The notes beneath the pieces are model-generated. The model did no database searches, was not told the DNA's origin, and saw nothing but the letters and a program-made list of their open reading frames with translations. Of a stretch of DNA of 64,000 nt, positions 21,601 to 61,086 are shown one piece after another; position 1 is the first letter of the stretch, and each line of letters opens with the position of its first letter. Source of the stretch: Sipunculus nudus (lineage: Eukaryota > Annelida > Sipuncula > Golfingiida > Sipunculidae); assembly GCA_026874595.1 (NCBI GenBank), contig CM049316.1:10594839-10658838 (forward strand), in the 5' to 3' direction. Both the position numbers and the translations under genes were made by a program.

Positions 21601-23085
21601 TCGTTCGGAATGTTACCAGTGTATGTATATAACAGCTAGTTCACAGCTGTTTAGCAGTTCACGTTAACATATGAAATATACCAGAAAAAAAAACACATCA
21701 TTTAAATGTGCTCTATGTGATACAACTACCAATTGCGGGCCGCCTTTTTGTTCTGAAGAACGGGGTGTAAATTGATCTTGGACAATCCGTTGGAAACATT
21801 TAATATGTGAAATCTTATTTTTAAGAAATATCAATAGTTCGTGTTTCTCAAAATTGCCTTCACGGTTTAAGCTAAGATTCCATATGCAAGGAATGCGAAC
21901 CCGGTATGCGAAGTGCGGATAATTATCGATATTGACTAAATAAATAAGGTGAGATTAAATATTTGTGGGTGCGACATTTAGAAAACATAGCATGCAGCTG
22001 TACAGATACGTCCGGGATACATATGGATCAACACGCATTCCGCATTCCTTGTTCCGCTTTGCGCTTTGCTGTGCATATAGATTTCAATATTAATTTGTCC
22101 GGCATTTTTGCTGAATATCTTTTCCCTTGGACAGGACTTGCGGAGTCATCTGTTTAGAAAGTCAGAAGATATGGGTCGAATGAAAGGATTAAGATAAAAA
22201 AAAAACTCTTTTTTTAATTTAGGTCTTTGGATACTATGGCTTCTCCATTTTATTAGTTACTAGGTCCACCCAGCGACCTCGACTTAGCGTTTCTCAATTA
22301 TGGCGAATGTCTCTGGTCTTTTTCATTGGGACGATAACCTCGTTTGGCTTCAATAGGAATATCATACATTTAAATTACAATTGCATTTGTCTTTTTGAGC
22401 ATTACTACTGATTTTCGTTTTCCCAGTTGTCAAATTCTTTATTGAGAGCCAAGAAGCAAAATCGTTTGACTTGTGTCAAAAAAGGTGTCCACAAATAACA
22501 GGAGGTTGCTGGAAAATATTCTATAAACCTCACATTTGCTCAGTAAATGAGAGTTAGTTAAAAAAAATCAAGAAAAACCAACAAGCCTGCGTGGATAGCC
22601 TGATATAGTTTATTTTCAATGTAAGTCCAAAACTATTCTTCTAGAATGAATTCCAACTCGACACCCTAGGGATAGCAATAGAAATGTTTATGACCCCTCT
22701 CATCTTACTAAAGTAGGCCTCACACGGTGCATTTTTTTCTGCGCTACGATCACACAGAATCATACTTTAAACCAAACATGGGTGTTTTTGTGGTAAGAAC
22801 TCCACAGTATACGTAATATTTTGTAAGCACACACATGTGACATGTAAATAGAAGGTGTTTCCATGAAATGTAACAAATTTTGATTTTCATTTTTGACAAG
22901 TAGTCCCGGTCATCCCCAAGGTTCCCTTGATATACAACAACGATTTCTCAACTTGACAGGACCCTACGATTTGCCACAATTTCCTCAGACAAACTTTGCA
23001 TCGAAGGATGTAATTCTTTCAATTGAGGCTTGTTTCACCTTGTTCTCCTGTCATGCAGTGGCGTCAATTTATCTTCCTGGATGGG
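21601..23085. other. Intergenic DNA, nothing recognised
   Basis: AT-rich, no exon, RNA or clear repeat. Open frames of 60-73 codons are random in appearance. Confidence 0.5.
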
Positions 23086-23460
23086 TGGGTGGAAGGGGGG
23101 GGGGGGGGGGGTGACACATACACATATATAAATATGTGCGTATCATTTAGCGTCTGTATATATTTTATCACATTTAAGATACATTTCAAATATATTACAA
23201 TTCAGTATAAGGTTTTATAAAAAAAATTAAGTTTCCAGTATATGTTAATTCTAAACTAGGTTTAGATATTTCATAGTAAACTCATAAATGGAACCAAAGT
23301 CTATCATTCTAATTATTAATGTATTTAAGTTGCAATATATAATTATCAATCTCTGAATAGTGTGTGTGTGTGGGGGGGGGGGGTGATTACATTGACTACC
23401 CCCCCCCCCAACCAAAAAAGGGGGGATATATACCCCCCCCTATACTGACGCCCAGCTGTC
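23086..23460. repeat. G- and C-homopolymer runs
   Basis: G-runs at about 23095-23111 and 23372-23382, and C-runs at about 23399-23409 and 23434-23441, with TATATA words between. They resemble remnants of one simple-repeat-bearing element; no gene. Confidence 0.6.
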
Positions 23461-23860
23461 ACGTCTCGGGTACATATCACTGAAAACCAAGAGACGGATC
23501 CAGAAATTTGGAAACGGTGCATGGGGACCGAAACTTGACAAAGCCTTTGACCAGTGGTCATGTGAGGAAGCTCTGGCATGCGACCTCTGGGTTTGGAGGA
23601 AATTCGATCTAGTTTCCCTCCAAGATTTTGTTTTATATAACGGACACCTTTTGAATAAAGCTAGGTTTTGTTCGTCTCAAAGAGGGCGGGTCCTGCATGC
23701 CTCCCCCTTATAGATCCGCTCCTGAAATATCATTTAAGTTCCCATCCCGCGGCTCGAAGAAAGCAGAAAATGTAGCAGAATGGCAGGGGCTTGGCTAACG
23801 AAGAGCGCATGACTAGTTGACTGCCATCAAAACAGTAAAAGCGGATGGATTTCATGCCTT
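23461..23860. other. Intergenic DNA, nothing recognised
   Basis: No supported feature on either strand. Confidence 0.4.
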
Positions 23861-23869
23861 GCATGATAG

Positions 23870-24650
23870 TCCAGCTGTTAAGAGAAGAATTGTGCAAAAA
23901 GTGAAAGAAGCATGAAACTTGGCATAATAGTTGGCCAGACCATACTTAAAATTTTCAGATATAGGGCCAAGCGGAATTCTTCCGATCTTGGTCAAAATCC
24001 AAGATGGCGGCCAAGATGGCCGCCGGATTATCAAATATCAATACATTCGGTTATATTTGTCCTAGAATTCTTTTCAAGTGCACTATTTCTACGTTTTTGG
24101 GGTCGATAAATTCATTTCTAAGGGTTTAAAGTCTGTAAAATGACTCTGTGAATGAATCCTGGTTTTGTTTATATTGAAATTGTCCTACATTTTTCCTGGT
24201 TTACTTGCACAATGGATAGCAAACATTATTTGTCGAGTTCTGCACAGTAGTCGCATACATTGTGATCGTAGTCAAATGAAAGTGTCATTTGCTGGCTTAG
24301 GTTTGTCTGCTTTGTCATGAATTCGGATGCTTTAATAGTAGAACAATTTTTATTGCAATATTTCTTCCTTTATTCCTTTTACTTCCCCTTTATTTGCATG
24401 CTTACAAATATAATTCCTTTGAAGAGGTGAAGGGTGCAAAAAACTTATTTGTCGAAATCTGCAATGAAATAAGGATTGAACTTGATATGTCCGTAAACAC
24501 TTACCATTAGAATATTGGTATACATACATGTACTTAGGTTTTACGACCAGCATTCATGTAAACCTTTGTTAGGGCAATTGGGAAATATCAAATGCATAAA
24601 TCCAACTGTGCTGACATTTAACATATATATTAATTTTACGTATCTGAGCC
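23870..24650 (+). repeat. YY1-motif repeat, plus-strand copy
   Basis: Order of segments: 'gtgaaagaagcatgaaacttggcataatag', 'cagaccatact', 'cagatatagggcc', then CAAGATGGCGGCCAAGATGG at 23999-24018, 'ggttatatttgtcctagaattc' and 'tgaatgaatcc'. The same order occurs on the minus strand at 27600-27990 and again at 28060-28400. CAAGATGGCGGC equals the vertebrate YY1 consensus. A partly related segment recurs at 25060-25500 (gaaattgtactaaaattccc, attcatgtaaatc). Confidence 0.7.
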
Positions 24651-24654
24651 CAGT

Positions 24655-24865
24655 GTCTGTTTCAATGTAATGGAATGGACAATTGAGTGGTAAAACGCTC
24701 GGCTGTCTCTACTGGCGCCCCAGGTTTAAACAACATCGTTCCTATTCCTATTGGTTTATAATGGCCCATCCAAGGTGGGTGGATTCCTCCTTGTCCTTCG
24801 CTTTCCTTCACCCCTGTATATATACCACCGAACGCCACCATCCGAGCCATGGAGAGTGGCTTGTA
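24655..24865 (+). mobile_element. SINE-like repeat, plus copy
   Basis: From TTTCAATGTAATGGAATGG through GAGTGGTAAAACGCTCGGC, 'ctactggcg', 'ggtggattcctcc' to 'gagtggcttgtaatagta'. The left part resembles a tRNA-derived box A region and GGTTTAAAC a weak box B. An inverted copy is at 27395-27590. Confidence 0.5.
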
Positions 24866-26640
24866 ATAGTAATTACAACTAACTGTACAATCCATATTAA
24901 TTATATAAAAATGTAAATTATAAAAGTAAATTAGACAATCCATATAATATAAAGTTTATCCTGCTTATAACTTTTATATCAGACTGGGTGTGTGCGTGGC
25001 AGGATACAGACCTATGTAAGAAGCTCACACCTGTCAGCTGTATAGATTCCGCCTTGTGTGTAACTACTGAAATTGTACTAAAATTCCCTTTACATCAGTA
25101 CACCCAACGGTAAACTTGATATAATTTGCTGAATACTGTACTTTTAAATGAAAGTGTCATTTGTTGGGGTAGGTTTTATTATATTACTATTTAATATCTG
25201 ACTTTCTCTGTTTGAAATTCCTTTATTTGCATGCATTAAGAATGTACTAACTGCTTTGCAGAGGTAAGGGATGAAAGAAACCTAGGTATCCTGTCCGGTA
25301 TCAGTTGGAGCTTCATATATCAGTGAAGAATAGGCAGGGTATTCGAAAATCAACAAACATTTACCATCAACTTAACATTCATGTAAATCTTGATTAGTGC
25401 AATAAAAAATCAAATGGTTCTGCTGAAATTTAATTTACATGTTCTAGTTAAAAGTATTGAACACCATTTCTGTTTAAAAGGAAAGACTTGTATTTATAAT
25501 GAATTTAAAGAACAAGCGTGCATGACAAGAAACGCGCTTATGTAGAAGCTCATACCTGTGTGCTGTAGGCCTAAGGATTCTAAGCTTCTTTTGCCATTAA
25601 GTGATGGTTTTCAGACTGTAAGTTGGCAAGAAAACAGAATCAACACACATTAGAGGTGCGTAACATGTTGCTGTATGCTGACTTTGTACTATGGTGATGA
25701 ATGCATGAAATAACACTCATGCAGATTACTAATTTTGTGATATGCAGACTTTAGACTGCCTGATTGTAGGAAAGAACCGACACGTGTCAGTAAAGTATCA
25801 CTGCCATTTGCTGTGATGCAACTTTTGTGATATAAAACTTGTTCCTTCCCAACGAGTTGCCATTAAGATTCACTTTGCATTATGAGTTGGTGTCAACAAA
25901 ATACTTTCCTTTGCTGACATTATGCACATTTGTAGATTCATGTAGTATATAGGCCTATATTGTTAGAAATATTCACCACATGTATTAGTCGGTGCTGGGA
26001 GGTTCAAGCTAGCTGATCTTTTATGGATGGATGCTAAGAAAATGGTACTGCAAGACGGAAGATAGAAAGTTCAATTCACAAAACAAGGTTGAAAAATATA
26101 ATGCACCCTCAGGTTCCAGACATGCATTCTTTCTTCATTAACTTGATTACCTAAAGGTGCAGTACAAAGTTTGGTTTGAGTTTTTATCGACTTGATTGGT
26201 GATTGTAACTTTGCTGTACTTTCAGCTTCTGGGCTCTGGCAACCTTTGTACTTTCCCTTTATGTCAGTTTTATGCCCAAATGCAGAATGCTTGGGAACTT
26301 GTATTTCAAACCATTCGCTTCATCAAGTGAACATATATTAATGAGGACAGACTACTTCTCAATATTATTACTGTACAGAACAGTTTATTACATTATTTTT
26401 TTTTTGTTATATTGCCAGCAAATTTTATAACCTTGCCTGAATATTTTCTTTTATATTTTGCAGGACAAGAGCGTTTTTCTTCTAGTAAAACGTCCACAAT
26501 TCCAACTTACTATCGGTTCTTTTTACCTTATGTGCAAAGTTCAGTCCGACCTAGAATCTTGCATTCTGTGCACATGAAGATAAATTATTTAATTAAATGA
26601 AGCAAATATTTATTATTTCTAAATATCATCATATTTATTA
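24866..26640. other. Intergenic DNA between inverted repeats
   Basis: Apart from the partial repeat copy at 25060-25500, no gene or RNA is supported. Reads are AT-rich with no conserved motif that I recognise. Confidence 0.45.
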
Positions 26641-26646
26641 AAAGTG

Positions 26647-26960
26647 CACATGTGCATTATGTAAGCAAACGAAGTATTTTAAGACATCACTTGGAAATGC
26701 AAAGTTAGCTTATTGGTAAGGATCATTAACCAGATTGTCAATGTAGAAGGTAAACGGCACACTGCACGTGTCTACAAGTGTCCAGATTCTGTCATGCACC
26801 AACACACATGTGCATTATGTAAGCAAAAGAAGTATTTTAAGACATCACTTGGAAATGCAAAGTTAGCTTATTGGTAAGGATCATTAACCAGATTGTCAAT
26901 GTAGAAGGTAGACGGCAAACTGCACATGTGTCTACTAGTGTCCAGATTCTGTCATGCACC
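26647..26960 (+). repeat. Tandem duplication, unit about 158 bp
   Basis: Two nearly identical copies, 26647-26800 and 26805-26960, each from CACATGTGCATTATGTAAGC to CCAGATTCTGTCATGCACC. Few differences, so recent. Confidence 0.9.
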
Positions 26961-26984
26961 ATCACCAAAGTACAAAGATAGCAT

Positions 26985-27060
26985 ATACGGGGTTAGAACG
27001 TTGCCTCGTGGTTAAGGACGTGTTTGTAGGTCCCCAGTTCAAACCCCGTCGATGTCGCAA
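26985..27060 (+). mobile_element. tRNA-derived SINE-like head
   Basis: CCTCGTGGTTAAGG (27004-27017) is box-A-like and CCAGTTCAAACCCCG (27034-27048) is a good box B. Spacing fits a tRNA, but arms do not pair into a convincing cloverleaf, so it is read as a tRNA-derived repeat rather than a working tRNA gene. Confidence 0.5.
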
Positions 27061-27394
27061 TGGCATAATGGTGAAATCTCGCCACAAACCATGAGATTTT
27101 CTCTAATGTCTTAACGATAGGTTATGACTTCTTTCTAACAACATACCATCTTTATCATACGGATAAATTCATTCTCATTCAGTAGAAAGTGATACCAACA
27201 GGCCTAAATCTATCACTTTAAAAGAAAGCGTAGCATACAGCATAATGTGGTGAGCCGCTAAATATGTACTGATTCTGTCTTCATGCAAGCAAAGAGTCTT
27301 GAAGCTGCATCGTCACCTCAAGGCAAAAGAGCCACAACTTATAAACAAATAAAATTTCTTTTACATTGGTTGTACTAATGGTTATAATAACTAC

Positions 27395-27990
27395 TACAAG
27401 GCACTTTCCGTGACTCGGATGGCGAAGTGGTGGATGGAATCAGAGGACACGAAGAAAACAACCGACTATGTATGGACCACAACAATCCAATCTCATAGCA
27501 ACAACGGGGAAAGAAACTTCAGTCGCCAGTGAAGAGAGCAGAGCGTTTTACCAATCGACTGTCCTTTTCATTACATTGAAAGAGACATAGTGTTCAAATA
27601 CTTAACATTAATAAATATATTAAATTTCGGCAGGGTAATCAACAAATACGTTTTACCGTTAGATGTGCTAGTAAAAAAGGGTAATTTTGGCACAATTTCA
27701 ATACCAACAAAATCAGACTTCATTCACACATGCATGATACAGACCTGGAACCCTTATAAATAAATTTTTCGATCCTAATAACATAGAAACAGTACACTTG
27801 CAATGCATTCCAGGACAAATCTAACCGACTATATCGGTATTTTATATTTCGGTGGCCATCTTGGCCGCCATCTTGGAGTTTTAGCAAGATATTGTGAATT
27901 CCGCTCGGCCCCATATCTGAACATATAGAGTATGGTCTGGAATTTTATTATGCCAAGTTTTATTCTTCTTTCCAGGTTTTCATTTCAATT
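27395..27990 (-). repeat. SINE-like plus YY1-motif repeat, inverted copy
   Basis: Read on the minus strand: 'cagaccatact', 'cagatatggggcc', CAAGATGGCGGCCAAGATGG (near 27855-27880), 'gttagatttgtcctggaatgc', then TTTCAATGTAATGAAAAGG (near 27585), GGTAAAACGCTC and 'gtgccttgtagtagt' at about 27395. This is the same composite as 23870-24865, opposite in orientation, and lacks about 330 bp present at 24230-24560. Confidence 0.7.
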
Positions 27991-28059
27991 CTTCTCAATA
28001 TGCAGCTGAACTGTTGGACTAATGGGAATATTACCAAATTCGTGATAAAAAACCAGCTA

Positions 28060-28400
28060 ATGAGTACCTGGAGAGGGTTGGAACCTCAAAAATGTAATTT
28101 CTCGGTCCAAAAAAACATAATATTAAAGTACTTGCAATGCTTTCTCGGGACATTTTATCTCAAGTTATTGAAATTTTCTAATCTGGCGGCCATCTTGGTT
28201 GCCATCTTGGATTTTGGCCAAGATAATTTATTTTCAGCTTGGCCCTATATCTGAAATTCATCAATGAGCACCAAAGAATACTTTTGCCAACTTTCATGCT
28301 TCTTTCATTTTTTGCACAATTCCTCCAAATATGGGAGCTTAACCGCTGGACTATGATGAATAATGGTTTATCTTATCTTATCTAATGATGCCAGGAACGG
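28060..28400 (-). repeat. YY1-motif repeat, second minus-strand copy
   Basis: GGCGGCCATCTTGGTTGCC near 28191-28209, 'ttggccctatatctgaa', 'ccaactttcatgcttctttca', 'ttgcacaattc': the reverse complement of the segment order at 23870-24050. It lies directly beside the copy at 27600-27990. Confidence 0.7.
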
Positions 28401-29640
28401 ATTCATGGTCATAGAAAAGAGGAGCTCAGCCCCAAGGCGTAGGTAAACACATTTGCCGGGAGAGCTGGACTTTATACATAACTCTCATAGGCAGGAGAAT
28501 AGGGGAGAAAACGATACGAGACACAAATCCGAGACTGCTTTTCGGTATTAAGGGTGTAGGTGTATTAATTATTCTACTTCCAAGATTATTTTTTAGACGA
28601 AAGGGGAAGGGGGCGCCACTCTCTAAACCCGACCCTGGTGGTAGAGTCAAGCTGAAAACGCAAGTCTAACTTTATCCAAGCTGAAAACTAAACAGGTAAC
28701 CAGGACACGGCACTAGGTATGACTCAATGATGTCCCATTTGTGAAAATAGATGAATCGATCCAATGGCAATACAACGCAATCTTGGGGCCTGACAATTAC
28801 TGGTGGATATATTGCTGTACATGGTTCCATACTTAATCAGAGAATCAGCTGGCTGAGCAGAAAACCCACAATAGAAGTTAAATTAAGGACCTCTAACATC
28901 AGATTCTTCTGTCCAATGTCTGCATTTAACTGTTCACTTAAAGGGCTTTATGGGAAGAACAACTGATTGAAAAATACACATCTAATCTGCTGTAAACTAT
29001 TCACTCACATGGGGGGGGGGGGGGGGGGGGGGGCTGGAGGAGGAGGACCACCAATAAGTCGACACTGCACATTTTTTCCACTGGATTAATGAAGAAGAAA
29101 AACCTTATTGTTTGAGGTTTTCAAATAATTTACTCTTTTTGGCTGAATTCATCCCGCCTTGTCACACAAATCTTCCCGACGATAAGACGCGTTTTTTTGG
29201 AAAGTGCCTCTCACTTCATCAGACGTCTGGGGCTGCACAGATTGGAGTATAAGGAACCATGTGCCGGCCAGCGTATATGATCACAGACGGCCAATAAATG
29301 GTGCAGTCTAAAGGAAAATGTAGTCGCAGAGATCCTTTCATACTTCAAAATAAATTGGGAACAACATTAAAGGAAAGATTGCAATTAACTAGTAGTCCAT
29401 TTTTGTAACGTTTGATTTGACATCTCACTTAATCAAAGGACAGGGTAGGGAGAAGGTTCGTATATTTGAACGTCACTTGATATTTCCTCACTTGTTAATT
29501 ATTCATTCTACAATCAAAGGACTTGCAAATGTCTGGATCCTGTGCAGGTCGTGTTATATTTGATATATGTATAAAGGCTGGGGACAAGCAACAAAGTCAA
29601 CTGTAATTGGGGAATAAGACATTTTTAACATGTACAGTAA
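28401..29640. other. Intergenic DNA with a G-run
   Basis: A G-run of about 20 at 29010-29033 is the only feature. No gene is supported. Confidence 0.45.
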
Positions 29641-29822
29641 TTCTTGAAATAACGACCACCAATGAGTCCTCTATAAATTGGTAGCATTTTCGAGATGGTC
29701 AGATGGTCTGAGAAAGGTGTGACATAAAGAGCAAGAAAAGAATCAGGACCGTTAACAAGTGGCCGTCATTCTTAGGTGGCCTCAAAACCAAGGTGGTCAT
29801 AAGACAAGGTTTTACTGTATAA
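29637..29822. mobile_element. MITE-like fragment
   Basis: The left edge has ACAGTAATTCTTGAAATAACGACCACC and the right edge GGTGGTCATAAGACAAGG then TTTTACTGTATA, an imperfect inverted pair of the kind seen in mariner/Tigger-type MITEs. Related ends occur at 60041-60197 and 63298. Weakly conserved. Confidence 0.4.
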
Positions 29823-32800
29823 AGAACACTGTCACACGTCCAGAAGAGTGTTCATACTTTCTTTTGTCGGGCATTTGTTGTCAAATCATATTAGGCATAG
29901 TTTGAGAAAGCTCCCTCTGTATTGTGCAGGGGGTAAATGTTTACTGTCATAGTATCTTCATCATACAAACACAGGCATTCCCAACACATTCTGGTGAACA
30001 ACACAAGTCTGATGAGCTGTGAACATAATTTATTCTTGGCCATATATCTACATCAACTTGTAGGTGAAAGCAGCTGTGTTTTCCAAATGATCACAATGAC
30101 AAAGCATGAGAAATATATACATGGTCTCGACACAGACTTAACACTGGCAGTTCAGCATGTTATGTGTATGGTAATGGTCAGAAACAGGCAAAATAGTCAC
30201 AAGTATCAATAAAACCAACAAGACAAATAAAGTATAGCTCACTCCAAAAATAGCTTTCTCTCTCTTTTTAAAACATGATCTATAATTTGAAACTGCACAC
30301 TAAAACCAGGCCTCACGACGGGTACCTGGTACAATATATACATACCTTACTAACAACATATATCAGTGATCCTAGGGGACATTCCCCCAACAGAACCGGA
30401 TCACCACATAAAGTAATAATACTCCCCAGAGATGGTTACCATAGTAACGCATCCTGGGATGAAATTAGTTTGTAAAGCACTGTCACACTCACAGAATTCA
30501 TCATCGTTAGCACTCGCACAGCTAAGGGAGAAACTATCGGATACAGTCAAGAGGTGTATACATGCTACCATGTCTGTGTTGAGTGTATGCAAGTAAATGA
30601 TGTTGTACCTGCACGGCATGTCTAGACTAACCCCTAGTTAAAGGTACACCTTATTACAGAGTGATACATACGGCAAATATAGATGCTTGACTGCTTCTTA
30701 AAATGCTGCATCATCCAACAACTCTCAAAAACAATAGCATACTTATATATCTGTTTATCTGAGGTACATAGCCTATGTATCTGAACAGTCTGAAGTTTCA
30801 AGAAGTTAAAAGTTCGCTCTCACATAACACCATAAAGAAATTGTTTCAGAACCCTTAGCCTTAACCTTTATATATATATGAATATATTTATATATATAAT
30901 GACTGTGTTACATATGTTCAGCTACAATAACAAACAATATCCAGTCATCAATGTTATACAGAATATCACACCCTCTGTGTGGTCTCATCTTGTATTTCAA
31001 GACTGTGACTTGTGCATTGAGTACAGATTGAACACTGGAGAAAAGCTCAAGAAGATGCCAGAATGTTTGTAGTCAATACATCCGCAGATGTCAACAGCAC
31101 CTGCATGTAAAACAAGGTGACAACACACACACACCTCCCAAAATACACATGCACACACACACACTTGACCAGTCACACACTGGGGAAGATATACACCATT
31201 TACTTGGATAAAAGATGTTATGTCACATCCAAGTTTACCTTCCTGCGTCTTCACATGAATAAGCGACTGCCAAAGAAAACTGGTTAGTGTCATATTTGCC
31301 CTACAGGTGTCAGAATTGTCAAAGACATAAATTCTGATTTCCTAAGTCCTGATTCCTTTATGGCTACCAGATGAGGTATATCATTAAATCCTTGACATCC
31401 ACCAGAGGGAATCAATCCTGAAGTGAAATTTCATATCTTAATGGATGTTCCATTTCCACTTTCATATCTTAATGGATTCTCCATTGTTCTATTGCAGTAT
31501 TTGGAAACTGAAGCTGCAAGCATTTTTAATGCCAGGGTCATTAATAAAACAATCTTAACCTCTTAAAAACTACCTTGACTTGATATAACAATAAAAATAA
31601 TATAATCAAATCTCAACGTCTGAAGATTAAACTTCACAAACAAAGGGTGCTAACCTTTAAAACTGAAATCTTGTAAACTGCAAAAATAATGAAACTGTCA
31701 AAATAAAAGATAGAGATTTATCACAAAATTCTTTATAACAAAATACTGCTAAATAGATCAAATCCTGATTATTGTGAATTAACACTAATAAACAAAAGAA
31801 AAAAAATTAAATTAATGGATTAAGAGGCTCCATGAACCTCCTAATAGGAGAACTGACATGATAAACTGAAGTGCATCTAAAAAAAAGGGAAAACTGATGC
31901 TGAATATCAGCTCAAGATATAAAGTTTTTCTACTTATTCCTGTTGTCCCTCTATACTTACTTTCCTTACAGGGCAGAATGCTGTTAAAAGTGAGTACTCT
32001 TAGTGATTCTCAGTTCCAAACAGCTTGATATCATAAAATATTTCTACTCCTGGCTTTAATTCTATGCCTTCAAATTCAAAACATTTTACTGAAAGAAGCT
32101 GGGTATGGCTCAGTTTTGAAATGTTCATTTATAAATGAGTTACCCTGGAGAACCACAAAAGGTATGATTTACATAAGTTACAGCTACGGCTTTAGGACTG
32201 AGTCAGCTAAGTTTGCCACAGCAATGATGAAACTGGAGAAAGTGCTACAAATATGGAACAAAAATTGTTCATTCAGTTTTGTAGGTCAGCTTCATATCAA
32301 TCAATGAATGTTAAAATCATTGATGATGTTGATGAGTTTGTATTAGATGGTGGACCAAAGCTCCTGTCAGTTAACCCCTCATTTACTGTGGCAGATCTTT
32401 CACCAGTAAATTGGACTTTTGTAAAGAAGGATTTTCTGTCTCAATTAGTTTAAAGTTAACAGTTTCCTCTGCTATATTTAAATGCTTCACCAACACATAT
32501 AAGCACAAGATTTCTTAATATGGAGCCCCAAGGTCATCCTCATTTCTAATTCCAGGGATAATTTTTCTCTGTATTTATTATAAATCAGAATCCCAGGAGT
32601 CATCGACGACATTCAAATTCTTTTAAGGTCGTCACACAGACCTATGTCTCTATAACAAGGATATGGTACTCTTGTTTTCATCATTTTACCATTACTGTGC
32701 TGTTGTTTTCACACCCTGTTGTAACACCATTTACACACATGATACAAAGATGGACATTTCCTATAGATGCTCCCTTCAGTTCATTATACAAGCCTTAACA

Positions 32801-33766
32801 CTTGTTATGTTGTCAGGGCTGTTGTGACCCTCAGATGATCTGTATAAACAGGTTTCAAGGACTAAGCACATAAACAACAAATCTGAAGTTCAAATGATTA
32901 ACAAACTGTGTTTGATTCACCAAAAAGTGAAGCAAAAATGAAGCATAATTTCACACTGACAGTACCCCTGTTAAACATTTCACATGTCAAACTGCTAAGA
33001 ATTTCTGTCCCCGTGTCATCAATGCTCATTTACATTCTCATGTTTTGTTTCCTGGTAAACAGCAGTGTATTTTCATGATTATCACCTGGTATTCTATCAC
33101 ATCTGCTGTGCATCATGATGGATGCATTTGCGCTGACATTTGTTTCCATGACAACCATTACCAATCCATACAATAGCTGCCATGGTAACCAGATTTAAGC
33201 ACATTTCTTTATTTTTAACTGATGTTATCCACATTTTGTAAATGACTGATTTAACAAGAAAAACAAGTAAATCTGTGAAAACGACAAGAAGGAAAGAAAA
33301 GGTTTAGTCATGTGACTTATCCTTCCCAGTTTATGACACTGTATACTGAATCCGCTACAAAGTCTGTTCACAAAACCACGACGTTAAGTATGATGTTAAC
33401 ACATAGACACAGTGTGATGGTTTACGTAAAGGAGAACAGTTCACCTCTGTGGCCCCAGGGGGCGATAACATCACACACAGCACTGTTAGTTGTCGTCAAG
33501 TCACCACACACAATACAACTTACAATCGTCATTCTCTCACAATGAATATATGTCGGTCTTTCAAATCTTTGAAAGATTTAAATATATCCCGCCATTCCTT
33601 TGAAACGGCAAGCAATGGTGACCTAACGTAAGTGTCTATCACGCATGAATACATGTGATGTATAGAGCGACGTCTAGTACAGCCTCAACATGACACAGTC
33701 AGCCAACCATCGCTGGGACCTGTTCGCTATCTGTTGGATTTCATAAGATGGCGGCAGTGCGTGGTG
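29823..33766 (-). other. Presumed 3' UTR and downstream flank of the ANKRD11/12-like gene
   Basis: No coding exon is supported. Minus-strand AATAAA occurs at 33213-33208, 32579-32574 and 30034-30029; any could be the polyadenylation signal, so the 3' UTR is between about 0.55 and 3.7 kb. A CA-rich tract lies near 31120-31170. Confidence 0.4.

Positions 33767-61086
<27,320 letters not shown>

Noticed and set aside
26985-27060. Functional tRNA gene
   Set aside because: Box A and B are present, but the acceptor and anticodon stems do not pair well; better explained as a tRNA-derived SINE.
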